A stretch of 43,684 bases of DNA from CAYUAI01 sp964442745 (GTDB lineage Bacteria; Pseudomonadota; Gammaproteobacteria; S012-40): the NCBI GenBank assembly GCA_964442745.1, contig CAYUAI010000028.1, positions 1-43,684 on the forward strand, read 5' to 3'. Numbering within the stretch: position 1 is the first letter of the stretch; every line of letters starts with the position of its first letter. Positions 8,946 through 17,327 of this stretch are shown here, one piece after another. The position numbers and the translations under genes are program-made. The notes below the pieces were generated by a model, which saw only the letters and a list, made by a program, of their open reading frames with translations, had not been told where the DNA came from and did not search any database.

Positions 8946-10298
8946 TTAAGGTTCGCCGTTCTTGACGTCCACCTGTATGCCAATTTTTTTCAAAAAAGGC
9001 GTGGGTAATACACCACCTGCGCTAACAATTACGGCATCGTTAGGTATGGTGATTAGTTTGCCTTGGTGGTCAATGGTGACATCTTTTTCACCGATGTTTT
9101 TCACATTTGATTTCAATAAGACAGTTAACCGATTTTCTGCTTCCATTCGAGTCACATTATCACGATTTTGCTCGGCGGCTCTTGAGAAAGCATCACTGCG
9201 GTATGAGAGTGTGGTCGTGGTGCCTTCTTCTTCGGCGATACTCACGGCCGCTTCCAAGGCACTATTGCCTCCGCCGACGACCAAAACATGCATACCTCGA
9301 TATTGTTCTGGATCAATCAGACGATAAACGACCTTGGCTTGATCTTCGCCAGGGGCGCCAATTTTGCGTGGTGTTCCGCGTCGGCCAATGGAGAGTAATA
9401 CGGTTTTTGTGTGATAGGTGTTGTGATTGGTTTTAACAATCAATCCTCCACTGTCGGACTGGGTTATCATATCCATACGTTCCTTATAGTTGATGCGAAT
9501 GCCAGTTTTCTGCTCGACAGCTTGCCAGAATTCAACCAGAGGTTCTTTTCTGATTTCGGTTAACTTCACTTCGCCGATAATGGGGAGTATCGCCGTCGAT
9601 GTCATAACCAGTTTGCCCCGAGGGAAATGAGCGACGGCACCGCCAAGTGAATCTTGTTCTACGGTGACGTAGTTTAAATTGGCTTCGTGTGCTCCCAAAG
9701 TGGCGGAAAATCCAGCAGGCCCGGCGCCGATGATAACGACATCGGTGGGGGCGTCTTTCGCGGTGGCGATGGCCGTTTTGATTGCATCCATGGCTTGTCG
9801 CCCTTGGGTAATGGCATTTCGTACTAGTCCCATGCCGCCAAGTTCGCCGGCAATATAAATACCAGGCACATTCGTCTCAAAATCTGGTTTTAGTAATGGG
9901 ATGTCAACGCCCCGTCGTTCTGTGCCAAATACGAGGGTAATCGCCTCCATGGGGCAGGCTTCTTTGCATGCGCCATGACCGATGCAATGTGTTGCATTGA
10001 TCAGTCGTGCTCTGTCGTCAATTAGGCCGAGTACATTGCCTTCAGGGCAGGCGGTGACACAGCTGCCACACCCCACACATAGATTGGTGTTAATTAATGG
10101 ATGTAAAGACGCCGGTTCGGTAAGTCCTGCCTCTTTGATACCTATGAAAAAATCAAGGTTTTTATTGCTATCTTTGGTGCGGATACGCTGAAATATAATA
10201 TAGAAAATGAGTATTGGTATACCATAGGTGAGTATTTCTAAAAAATTGTCGGTGATACCGACAAATAAAACATTGGTAATATCGATGAAAAACTGCAT
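8946..10298 (-). CDS. Membrane-anchored FAD/NAD(P) oxidoreductase with ferredoxin domain
   Basis: Three parts are visible in this 450-residue protein. First is an N-terminal membrane anchor (residues about 20-38, hydrophobic YGIPILIFYIIF). Next is a dicluster ferredoxin domain: C74, C77, C80, C84-Pro, and C105, H108, C111, C115-Pro. Last is a thioredoxin-reductase-like flavoprotein with an FAD site GAGPAG at 191-196 and an NAD(P) site VVGGGNSALEAA. The second cluster motif reads CIGHGACKEACP, with His in place of the second Cys; I recall this as usual for these flavoproteins. No redox CxxC of true thioredoxin reductase is seen. It probably passes electrons between NAD(P)H and a membrane or periplasmic cytochrome chain. 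It is divergently placed from the b-type membrane gene at 11007 with a shared 0.7 kb control region, which ties it to the cytochrome island. The direction of electron flow is unknown. Confidence 0.85.
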   Translation of the reverse strand: MQFFIDITNVLFVGITDNFLEILTYGIPILIFYIIFQRIRTKDSNKNLDFFIGIKEAGLTEPASLHPLINTNLCVGCGSCVTACPEGNVLGLIDDRARLINATHCIGHGACKEACPMEAITLVFGTERRGVDIPLLKPDFETNVPGIYIAGELGGMGLVRNAITQGRQAMDAIKTAIATAKDAPTDVVIIGAGPAGFSATLGAHEANLNYVTVEQDSLGGAVAHFPRGKLVMTSTAILPIIGEVKLTEIRKEPLVEFWQAVEQKTGIRINYKERMDMITQSDSGGLIVKTNHNTYHTKTVLLSIGRRGTPRKIGAPGEDQAKVVYRLIDPEQYRGMHVLVVGGGNSALEAAVSIAEEEGTTTTLSYRSDAFSRAAEQNRDNVTRMEAENRLTVLLKSNVKNIGEKDVTIDHQGKLITIPNDAVIVSAGGVLPTPFLKKIGIQVDVKNGEP

Positions 10299-11006
10299 AA
10301 CAAATCATGTTTCTATCATTGATTTTTAAGTCGTTTGAGCTAAGCGTTCGCTTTGTCAATCCAAGTTGAGCACGAAAGGTGAATCAGTGCTCGGTAATAC
10401 ATCGTTAAGCGTGACTACATATTTCTTTATTCGTTTTGTTACTTTTTCGATCGTTTTTGTCCGCTCTTTAATTTTTTAACGTATTAAGTTATAAGATAGC
10501 GGGCGTTATCTTTTGTTTAGCTTTATTTGTTTATAATGTCGTTTTTTTGGTTTTATACATTGTCTAATTAGAAAAAATGTCATCGCTATAATCATATTAC
10601 TATATGATATTTATGTTTTTTTAATTAGATTTAGTGATGGGTATCGCGTAATTATCAGTAATATTCTAAATCATTTCTTCTTCTAAAAAATTGATCTTTG
10701 GTCGGATATCGAAGTCTATAAAAGCAGCAAAGCTATTTGACTTGAAAATGATCTTGCCGGTACTCAATGCCTTTTGGTAGGTTGTGAAATAGATGTTTTT
10801 AATTGGTGTTTCATGATCGTCATTGATAATGCTTAAATTGAAAAATAGTCATCTATGCGCTTCAATTTTATCGAATTAATGGTCATTTAAATCAAGGAAC
10901 TATTAGTTGAAGGGTGGGCTAGTTATTACGTGTCTATTCCTTGACAAGTTAAAATAACGATTGCGAATTGTGGTTGCAGGGAAATCGAAGAGGGGCTTTC
11001 TAAAAG
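10299..11006. other. Divergent regulatory region of the electron-transfer island
   Basis: About 700 very AT-rich bases lie between the flavoprotein (minus) and the b-type membrane gene (plus). No gene is supported. It should hold promoters for both directions. I looked for FNR-type TTGAT-N4-ATCAA boxes and a cyclic-di-GMP riboswitch and found neither in clear form. A dispersed terminal-repeat sequence lies at 10917-10944, and GAGGGG near 10990 is the ribosome site for 11007. Confidence 0.45.
10917..10944 (-). repeat. Solo copy of a dispersed terminal-inverted-repeat sequence
   Basis: Read on the minus strand it contains AGGAATAGACACGTAATAAC, close to the terminal repeats of the 183-base element at 41751-41933 (AGGAATRGGCRCGYAATAAC) and to the copy at 36759. 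A short TCAAGGAA at 10892-10899 pairs with TTCCTTGA at its end, so it may be a shrunken element. It lies just upstream of the island's first plus-strand gene. Confidence 0.55.
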
Positions 11007-11942
11007 ATGTCGAACGATATGGGAGAAAAAGCAAAGATAACGGCTGAAATTTTGCGAGGTGATGCTGTTCCTGAGACGGTTGTGGAACAAGACCATAAAA
11101 AATTCTCCAAAGAAGCAAATATTGTCACTGGTATTTTTGGTTTATTAGTCGCTTCTATTTTGCTCATTTGGTATTCATGGGATTCTGAATACTTAAGTAA
11201 TGAGGATGATTTAATCTATGATTTGGGGCTAATTGGTGGGATTATGATGCTCCTTCAATTTCTTTATAGTGCTCGTAAGCGATTCCCAAAATTACGGCAA
11301 TGGGGGACATTGAAAGTTTGGTTTGGAATACATGTGTTTGTTGGTTTGGCCGCACCGACTATAATTATCATTCATAGTCAGTTTGAAATTGCTTCGATTA
11401 ATGGTGGCGTTGCTTTTTTCTCCATGTTGATCGTGGCGATTAGTGGTATGGTTGGGCGATATCTTTATAGCCAAGTGAGTTTTGATCTTGCGAATGAGCG
11501 TTTAGCATTGAAAAATCTGCATTCAGTGCTACAAGAAAAAGTATTAAATTCAAAACCGGAGTTATCCGATCAAATACAACATTTATTAAAAAATTTCATG
11601 GTGATTTCTTTTGCTAGCCCTAAGAATGTAGTGTATGCATTTTGGGTTGCTTTAATGGTGAGAATTCGATCAAAATATCTGTATTTACAAATTTGCTATT
11701 TAAGACCTGCATCTTCAGCCTCGCAGGAAGGTGCGGTTGTACTCAAGTTATGGGGTGATCACGCAACTTTTACTTCCGTAGAGAAAAAAATAATCAAAGC
11801 GTACCTTGCTCTATTAAGCAAACTAGCACGCCATAACGCGGTGAAGCATTTGTATAGTTTTTGGCGTATCGGGCATATCCCTTTCCTGTATTTACTGCTG
11901 ATTTCTGGAATATTTCATGTGATTGCTGTGCATATGTATTAG
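11007..11942 (+). CDS. Probable dihaem b-type membrane electron-transfer protein
   Basis: This is a 311-residue integral membrane protein. Hydrophobic helices lie near residues 39-57, 68-87, 103-122, 133-152 and 287-309, with a cytoplasmic or periplasmic loop of about 120 residues before the last. Histidines are paired 14 apart in two helices: H109/H123 and H290/H304, with H309 near the end. This is the pattern of two b-haems stacked across a membrane in ferric-reductase-like and quinol-oxidising cytochrome b proteins. The haem assignment is inferred from spacing, not from a recognised family name. GAGGGG precedes the ATG. The 21-haem cytochrome gene starts 33 bases downstream, so the two are surely one operon. 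The likely job is to pass quinol electrons, or electrons from the flavoprotein encoded divergently, to the periplasmic cytochrome. Confidence 0.75.
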   Translation: MSNDMGEKAKITAEILRGDAVPETVVEQDHKKFSKEANIVTGIFGLLVASILLIWYSWDSEYLSNEDDLIYDLGLIGGIMMLLQFLYSARKRFPKLRQWGTLKVWFGIHVFVGLAAPTIIIIHSQFEIASINGGVAFFSMLIVAISGMVGRYLYSQVSFDLANERLALKNLHSVLQEKVLNSKPELSDQIQHLLKNFMVISFASPKNVVYAFWVALMVRIRSKYLYLQICYLRPASSASQEGAVVLKLWGDHATFTSVEKKIIKAYLALLSKLARHNAVKHLYSFWRIGHIPFLYLLLISGIFHVIAVHMY

Positions 11943-11975
11943 CGTGTTTTCTTAACCGTGATATTAAATGGCTAA

Positions 11976-13580
11976 ATGGAACGATTAAAAAGGATGTTTT
12001 TAAATTTCGATCGTTTATTCATCTCCTTGAGTGTAGTTTTCATTGCTTATTATTTGTTTTCTTCATTATGCTATGCGGGAGCAGTGCAACGGTTTGAAGG
12101 TTTGGTGATGCCAGGTAAACTGAGCATTGCCCACGCTAAGTATGAAAAAGATTGTGGGAACTGTCACGAAGCCTTTCAAAAAGGTGCTCAGGATAGTTTG
12201 TGTATGGATTGCCACAAGGAGGTGAGTAAAGATGTCAAAGATGGCGAAGGTTTCCATGGAAAAATTACCGATATTAAACAGCGAAAGTGTAGTGTTTGTC
12301 ACAGCGAACATCGAGGTCGAGATGCCAACATAGCACCGTTTGATCGCGACACGTTCGATCATTCCCGCACAAATTTTCCACTTCGTGGTGTTCATGATTT
12401 ACGAACCTGCAACGATTGCCATGATGTTTCTCAAAAATATCGTAAAGCATCGAAAGCGTGTGTTGGATGCCATCGGTCTGATGATGCACATAAAACCAGG
12501 TTGAGCGATGAATGTGTTAATTGCCATTTAGAGACGGTTTGGGGGGTGGCTTATTTTAATCATGACAAAACGGATTTTAAACTGAAGTCAACTCACAGAA
12601 ATGTGCGTTGTGTCGATTGCCACCCGAATGAACGCTATCAAAAAACGCCTAAAGGGTGTTTGACTTGCCATAAATTGGACGATGTGCATAATGGCGATCG
12701 GCGAGAAAAATGTGAAGATTGCCATACCGAGAAAACATGGGCAGAAATTATTTTTGACCATGACAAAGATACGGAATATAAATTGGAAGGTCGGCATGTC
12801 ACGGTGAGTTGCCAAGCTTGTCACCAAGGGGACGTATATGAAGAATTAAAAACCAATTGTTATGCTTGTCATCAAGAGGATGATGACCATAAGAAATTGT
12901 TTGGTAAAAAATGTAAAGACTGCCATGTTGTCAAATCGTGGTCGCGAGTAGTTTTCAATCATACAAAAGATACTGAATATACACTCAATGGTAAGCATAA
13001 AAAAGTGAGTTGCATTGCATGTCATAAGGGTGATGTCTATGCGGAGTTAGAGACAGACTGTATTACCTGTCATCAGCAAGACGATGTGCACGAAGGACAA
13101 GAAGGTGACGATTGTGGTCAATGTCATGATGAGCGATCATGGCCAATCAACGTGTTTTTTGATCACGACTTGACAGCTTTTCCTTTGTTGGCAAGCCATG
13201 CATTTACACCATGTGAGGAATGCCATATAACGCCGGCGTATCAAGATGTGGATAACCGCTGTCAAGATTGTCATATGAAGGATGATGCTGAGATTCATAA
13301 AAAGCGTCTTGGGTTGAACTGTGAACTATGTCATAACTCCAACCAATGGAAATTATGGTTTTTTAACCATGATATTCAAACTGACTATAAACTCACTGGG
13401 GCGCATAAAAATTTAGATTGTCATGGTTGCCATAAAATGCCGATCAAAAAGAAAATTGAGCTAGATACGACATGCTATTCTTGTCATGCTCAAGATGATC
13501 ATCACCAGGGTGCCTTTGGCAATCGTTGTGAACGATGTCATGTCACCCGATCATTTAAAGTGTTGGCGATAAACAACTAA
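11976..13580 (+). CDS. Periplasmic 21-haem cytochrome c (7 tandem triheme units)
   Basis: The 534-residue protein has an N-terminal signal peptide (hydrophobic FISLSVVFIAYYLFSSLCYA) and 21 CxxCH motifs. They fall into seven units of three; a typical unit is 67 residues (CQACH, CYACH, CKDCH, then the next begins at CIACH). Each typical unit also has three non-motif histidines, in DDxH, FNH/FDH and GxH, enough to give every haem a second His ligand. So the protein should be an extended wire of low-potential bis-His haems. It follows the b-type membrane gene by 33 bases, and a barrel gene follows it. It is a candidate to play the part of MtrA/PioA, but it is twice as haem-rich and is repetitive. 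There is no lipobox. The cytochrome call is certain; the conduit role is inferred. Confidence 0.93.
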   Translation: MERLKRMFLNFDRLFISLSVVFIAYYLFSSLCYAGAVQRFEGLVMPGKLSIAHAKYEKDCGNCHEAFQKGAQDSLCMDCHKEVSKDVKDGEGFHGKITDIKQRKCSVCHSEHRGRDANIAPFDRDTFDHSRTNFPLRGVHDLRTCNDCHDVSQKYRKASKACVGCHRSDDAHKTRLSDECVNCHLETVWGVAYFNHDKTDFKLKSTHRNVRCVDCHPNERYQKTPKGCLTCHKLDDVHNGDRREKCEDCHTEKTWAEIIFDHDKDTEYKLEGRHVTVSCQACHQGDVYEELKTNCYACHQEDDDHKKLFGKKCKDCHVVKSWSRVVFNHTKDTEYTLNGKHKKVSCIACHKGDVYAELETDCITCHQQDDVHEGQEGDDCGQCHDERSWPINVFFDHDLTAFPLLASHAFTPCEECHITPAYQDVDNRCQDCHMKDDAEIHKKRLGLNCELCHNSNQWKLWFFNHDIQTDYKLTGAHKNLDCHGCHKMPIKKKIELDTTCYSCHAQDDHHQGAFGNRCERCHVTRSFKVLAINN

Positions 13581-14136
13581 CCTGATTTCTGGCATTATAT
13601 CAAAATGATGTGTGACAGCAATACAGACTAAACGATGTCGACACAAGCATTAAATAATAATAAATATTGTCTGCACCCTTTTGTTTTTTCAGTTTTTTAT
13701 TGTGTTGATGGCAACGTCAGGCAAGCTTCATAAAAAATAATCATTATATAAAACGTGGTGGGGATATGGGGGTGGCTTTGTGTTATGGAAAACGACTTGT
13801 GCGTGTACTGATGTTTGGACAGCGTATAATATCGCCTCAGAAATTTTACCTTATTTGTTAAATTCCCCTTTTATTCATCGGTAAGGAACGTACTCGAAAG
13901 AAGTGAGGAAACTTGCGTTCGGTTTGAGTCTTTCGGAATGTTTTCGTTGAAATTATATTTCGTCTACAGGTGCTAGGTGGCGTATTTTCGAAAAAAATAT
14001 TCAATAAGACACTGAAGATGAGCTGCAAAATGACTCGGTGAGTTCGTATATGTTCCGAGACTTAAATCCAAATGATTTAAATAAATACGCTTATGTGTGG
14101 GATGTATTTGTCAATTAAAATGAGTTGTATTGTAGC
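13581..14136. other. Intergenic region before the barrel gene
   Basis: About 550 bases hold no supportable gene. A TATAAT at 13825-13830 could be a -10 element, but no good -35 lies at the right distance. No Rho-independent terminator is obvious after the 21-haem gene, so read-through is possible. Confidence 0.35.
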
Positions 14137-16371
14137 ATGTCTAAAAAGCTTACATGTAAATTAGGGCAGTTTGCGATATTAGCGTCTTTTTTTATTTTTA
14201 AGTCAGTTTGCGCTGGTGATATATTAAAAAGCGTTGCTTTTTCTGAAAAAGCCGATATGACCGAAATGAAAGTGCATTTTACGAAAACATTTTCTTATCG
14301 AAAACATTTTCCAACCAGTCGTGGAAAAATCATTCAGATTCTAATAAAACCTGATGATGAAGTAAATGAAGGCTTTTATAAAAAACGAGAAATGATTAGC
14401 CCGGGGGAAAATACGCCAATAGGCATTCGAGATATTATTTTTGAAGGAAATGTAAAGGGTGGACCTTATTTAGTGGTTCGATTTAAAAAAATAGAAACCT
14501 TTACGTTGTCAAAGGAAAAAAATTCAAATGTGCTAACAATTCAAATCAAACATAGTCAGGCAGCACCGGCATCTAGCAGGCAAGCTGAAAGACAACAAAC
14601 AAGGCGAAGTGGACCAGAGAATAAAAAAGCAGACCAAATGATGCTCGATGCAAGAGATGCTTTAACTCGGGGTAACAATGCGCAAGCGCTTTTATTGTTT
14701 AGCCAATTATTAGATATGCCTGGTCACTCATATATTCACGACGCGAAGGAATACTTAGGGTTAGCTCGTGAACGTAGTGGTCAACTTGAATTAGCCAAGA
14801 AGGAATATGAAGATTACTTGCAGTTATATCCTAAAGTACGAAGAGCCGAGACAGTTAAGCAACGTTTGATGACATTGAATGCACGGATGGAGCGCCGTAA
14901 AACCCGGAAATTAGCTCAAACAAAACGTTCAACTGCAAGAAATAAAAAAAGTGGTATTGGGCGAAATGATTTTTTTGGTCGATTATCACAAATTTATTTT
15001 AACGCCTGGATGGATACTGAAAGTAAGCCTTCGAGCCGTAGCCAAAATCAATTATTGTCTTTTTTTGACTTAACAAAGCGTTTTCGTAACGAAGATCGTG
15101 ATCTTCGATTGGTATTTAATGCGAGTAGTACGTTAGGTTTGTTAGATAAAAGAACTCATAAAGTAAGAGTGCGATCTATCTATGCTCAATATAAAGGTAA
15201 GAAAAATAAGATGAGCGGTTCAGTTGGACGCTTATCAGTTAGTAGTGGTGGTGTATTAGGACGTTTCGATGGTTTTTCTGTTGGTTATGAATATAAACCT
15301 AAGTGGTTTATTCATGGTGTTTTAGGTGCGCCTGTTAATTTTTCTGAGAATCAAAAAATTCAAACGAATCGACCACTGTATGGAATGCGACTCCAGAGTG
15401 AAGAACTATTTACCCATTGGAAGGGCAGTAGCTATGTCATTAAGCAAGATATTGATGGTATTACGGATCGTTTTTCGGTGGGTGCTGATGCCCGGTATTT
15501 TCGTAATAAAAATGTTTTTTATACACTGCTTGATTACGATATTTCGTACAAAGCACTTAATTTTTTGACAGCCCATTATGGCACGCAAGCTAATGCGAAA
15601 ACAAAATTTGATTTCCATTTTGATCATCGCCGCAGTCCGGTCATGCTAACTTCCAATGCGGCTAATGGTTTGACCAGTATTACGGACGAAAATATTACCT
15701 CTCAATTGGGTATTCCATCAGGCGCGGCAAGCTCACCTGGCAATACGGCGGCAGATCGGATTAAGCGTGATCCGAGCATTAAAACATTGTTAAATGAAGG
15801 TGTTTCAGAAGATATCATCAGAGATCGTGCTATTGCAAACACGGGCCGCTCAACTTTGATTACCGTTAGTATGACTCATCAAACAACAAAGGACTTGCAA
15901 GTTAATGCGAATCTTACATTGTCAAAATATATCCCGGGCATTAGTGTGATTAATGATCAAAAAAACGAAAACAAACCGCCGAAAAATTCGATATTTGAAT
16001 TAGATGGGTTTGATTACATGTTTTCTGGGCAATTTATATTAAGAGAGCTGTTATTCGATCGAGATACCTATATGGCCGGGGTGCGTGCATCAAATAACAG
16101 AACAAGTAATCGATATTCGGTAAATTTTTCTGTCAGAGCACCTTATGGTAAAAGCTGGCGATTTAATGGTCGAGCTAATGTTGTTTATACAAAAAATACC
16201 GAAAAAAACTTGGTGTCAGGTAAAGTTTCTCCGTCTTTTAAAGCGGAATATCGTTGGAATAAAAAAATGACAGTCGAAACTAATTTTGGGGTTGATATAA
16301 ATAAAACACAAGCAATTAATGAAGATTATGTTTGGTCATATATTAATTTTGGATATCGTTATATTTTTTAA
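14137..16371 (+). CDS. Outer-membrane beta-barrel with TPR and AMIN-like front
   Basis: Started at the ATG at 14137, this is a 744-residue protein; a TTG twelve bases earlier is also in frame. A signal peptide ends at SVCA (about residue 26). Residues about 28-140 form a beta-rich domain resembling AMIN-type domains, with the motif EGNVKGGPYL, also found in the gene at 16592. Residues about 158-248 are TPR-like helices (AQALLLFSQLLD, AKKEYEDYLQLYP). From about 276 to the end, alternating short beta strands with aromatic girdles finish in FGYRYIF, the terminal Phe signature of outer-membrane barrels. The barrel part, about 460 residues, is large enough for some 20 or more strands, the size class of MtrB/PioB. 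Lying between 21- and 47-haem cytochrome genes, it is the best candidate for the outer-membrane sleeve of a conduit. I see no sequence likeness to MtrB itself. Confidence 0.8.
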   Translation: MSKKLTCKLGQFAILASFFIFKSVCAGDILKSVAFSEKADMTEMKVHFTKTFSYRKHFPTSRGKIIQILIKPDDEVNEGFYKKREMISPGENTPIGIRDIIFEGNVKGGPYLVVRFKKIETFTLSKEKNSNVLTIQIKHSQAAPASSRQAERQQTRRSGPENKKADQMMLDARDALTRGNNAQALLLFSQLLDMPGHSYIHDAKEYLGLARERSGQLELAKKEYEDYLQLYPKVRRAETVKQRLMTLNARMERRKTRKLAQTKRSTARNKKSGIGRNDFFGRLSQIYFNAWMDTESKPSSRSQNQLLSFFDLTKRFRNEDRDLRLVFNASSTLGLLDKRTHKVRVRSIYAQYKGKKNKMSGSVGRLSVSSGGVLGRFDGFSVGYEYKPKWFIHGVLGAPVNFSENQKIQTNRPLYGMRLQSEELFTHWKGSSYVIKQDIDGITDRFSVGADARYFRNKNVFYTLLDYDISYKALNFLTAHYGTQANAKTKFDFHFDHRRSPVMLTSNAANGLTSITDENITSQLGIPSGAASSPGNTAADRIKRDPSIKTLLNEGVSEDIIRDRAIANTGRSTLITVSMTHQTTKDLQVNANLTLSKYIPGISVINDQKNENKPPKNSIFELDGFDYMFSGQFILRELLFDRDTYMAGVRASNNRTSNRYSVNFSVRAPYGKSWRFNGRANVVYTKNTEKNLVSGKVSPSFKAEYRWNKKMTVETNFGVDINKTQAINEDYVWSYINFGYRYIF

Positions 16372-16591
16372 TGAAATCATGAGATAACATCAATTCATTT
16401 GACATTCACTTTCTCATCTATTGTGTCTGGGTGTTGCCGTCATTCGACGCATGTTTAGCATCGCCCACTAGCGAGATTAGGTCGCTTAGTGTTTGATCTC
16501 GCTTGCCCATTGGTTTTGACAGATTTTTCAAGCGTTAGGTGGCCTAATATCGACACTAAGGTTAGCAAATCCATCTACCGATACGTAGGAT

Positions 16592-17038
16592 ATGAAAATT
16601 AAGGCATTCAATTGGAAAGTAAGTTTGTATATTGTGGTGGGTATTTTGGCCGCGTTATATGGCTTGCAAATTATACAAGCTCCGGAAACCATATTGGACG
16701 ATGTGATTGTTTTTGAAGAAGGTAATAAATTGGTGGTTCAAATCAAATTTAATCTCCCTGTGCGGTATGAGAATCATTTTCCTGAGGGATTTGGAGATTT
16801 CCTGCAGATTAAGGTACGCATTGTCTCCCTGGTAGGAGGGAAAACTAATGAATACCTGAGTCGTGATGCCATCTTGCCCGGATTTATTGAGTTGGTTCCC
16901 ATTGCCAATATTGCTTATGAAGGTAATGTGCCAGGGGGGCCATTTCTTTCACTGAAGTTTAGTGAGCCTATCAGATTTCAGGTAAGTGAAGACTTGAATA
17001 CATCGAGTATTGTCATTTATGTGCCGAAAGTGTTGTAG
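16592..17038 (+). CDS. Anchored protein with the barrel protein's N-terminal domain
   Basis: This is a 148-residue protein with an N-terminal hydrophobic segment (VSLYIVVGILAALYGLQII) that is an uncleaved anchor or signal. The rest matches the AMIN-like front domain of the barrel protein encoded just upstream: HFP…G…LQIK, then an RDAILPG / REMISPG pair, then EGNVPGGPFLSLKF against EGNVKGGPYLVVRF, then a matching C-terminal strand. It therefore looks like a stand-alone copy of that domain, held at the inner membrane or in the periplasm, perhaps pairing with the barrel protein or the cytochromes. TAGGA lies only two bases before the ATG. It lies 220 bases after the barrel gene and 290 before the 47-haem gene, on the same strand. 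Confidence 0.7.
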   Translation: MKIKAFNWKVSLYIVVGILAALYGLQIIQAPETILDDVIVFEEGNKLVVQIKFNLPVRYENHFPEGFGDFLQIKVRIVSLVGGKTNEYLSRDAILPGFIELVPIANIAYEGNVPGGPFLSLKFSEPIRFQVSEDLNTSSIVIYVPKVL

Positions 17039-17327
17039 ATCGTTAAGTAAGCGTTTGTGTGCCTTACCTATTTCTGTGATTGAATAACAACAGCAAGTAG
17101 TGGCGGGTCTTAATGCAATTGATGATGATTTATGTTGAAAGTCCTGAATAAAACGTGGTTTACATTTTTAATGATGAAAGTGCAATCTAAGTTTTGCGTA
17201 TAATGGGGTGACGTAGATGAATTTTTACACAGAAGCTGCTAGTATTGTTATTTATATAAAAGCCTTTTTTGGATGCTTAATAAGGTCGCAATAACACCAA
17301 GCTACAACATAAGAAAATGTCTGGGGA

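Noticed and set aside
8946..10298. Second ferredoxin motif has His instead of the second Cys (CIGHGAC)
   Set aside because: Considered as a decayed cluster, but as far as I recall His is usual here in this flavoprotein type, so it is not treated as damage.
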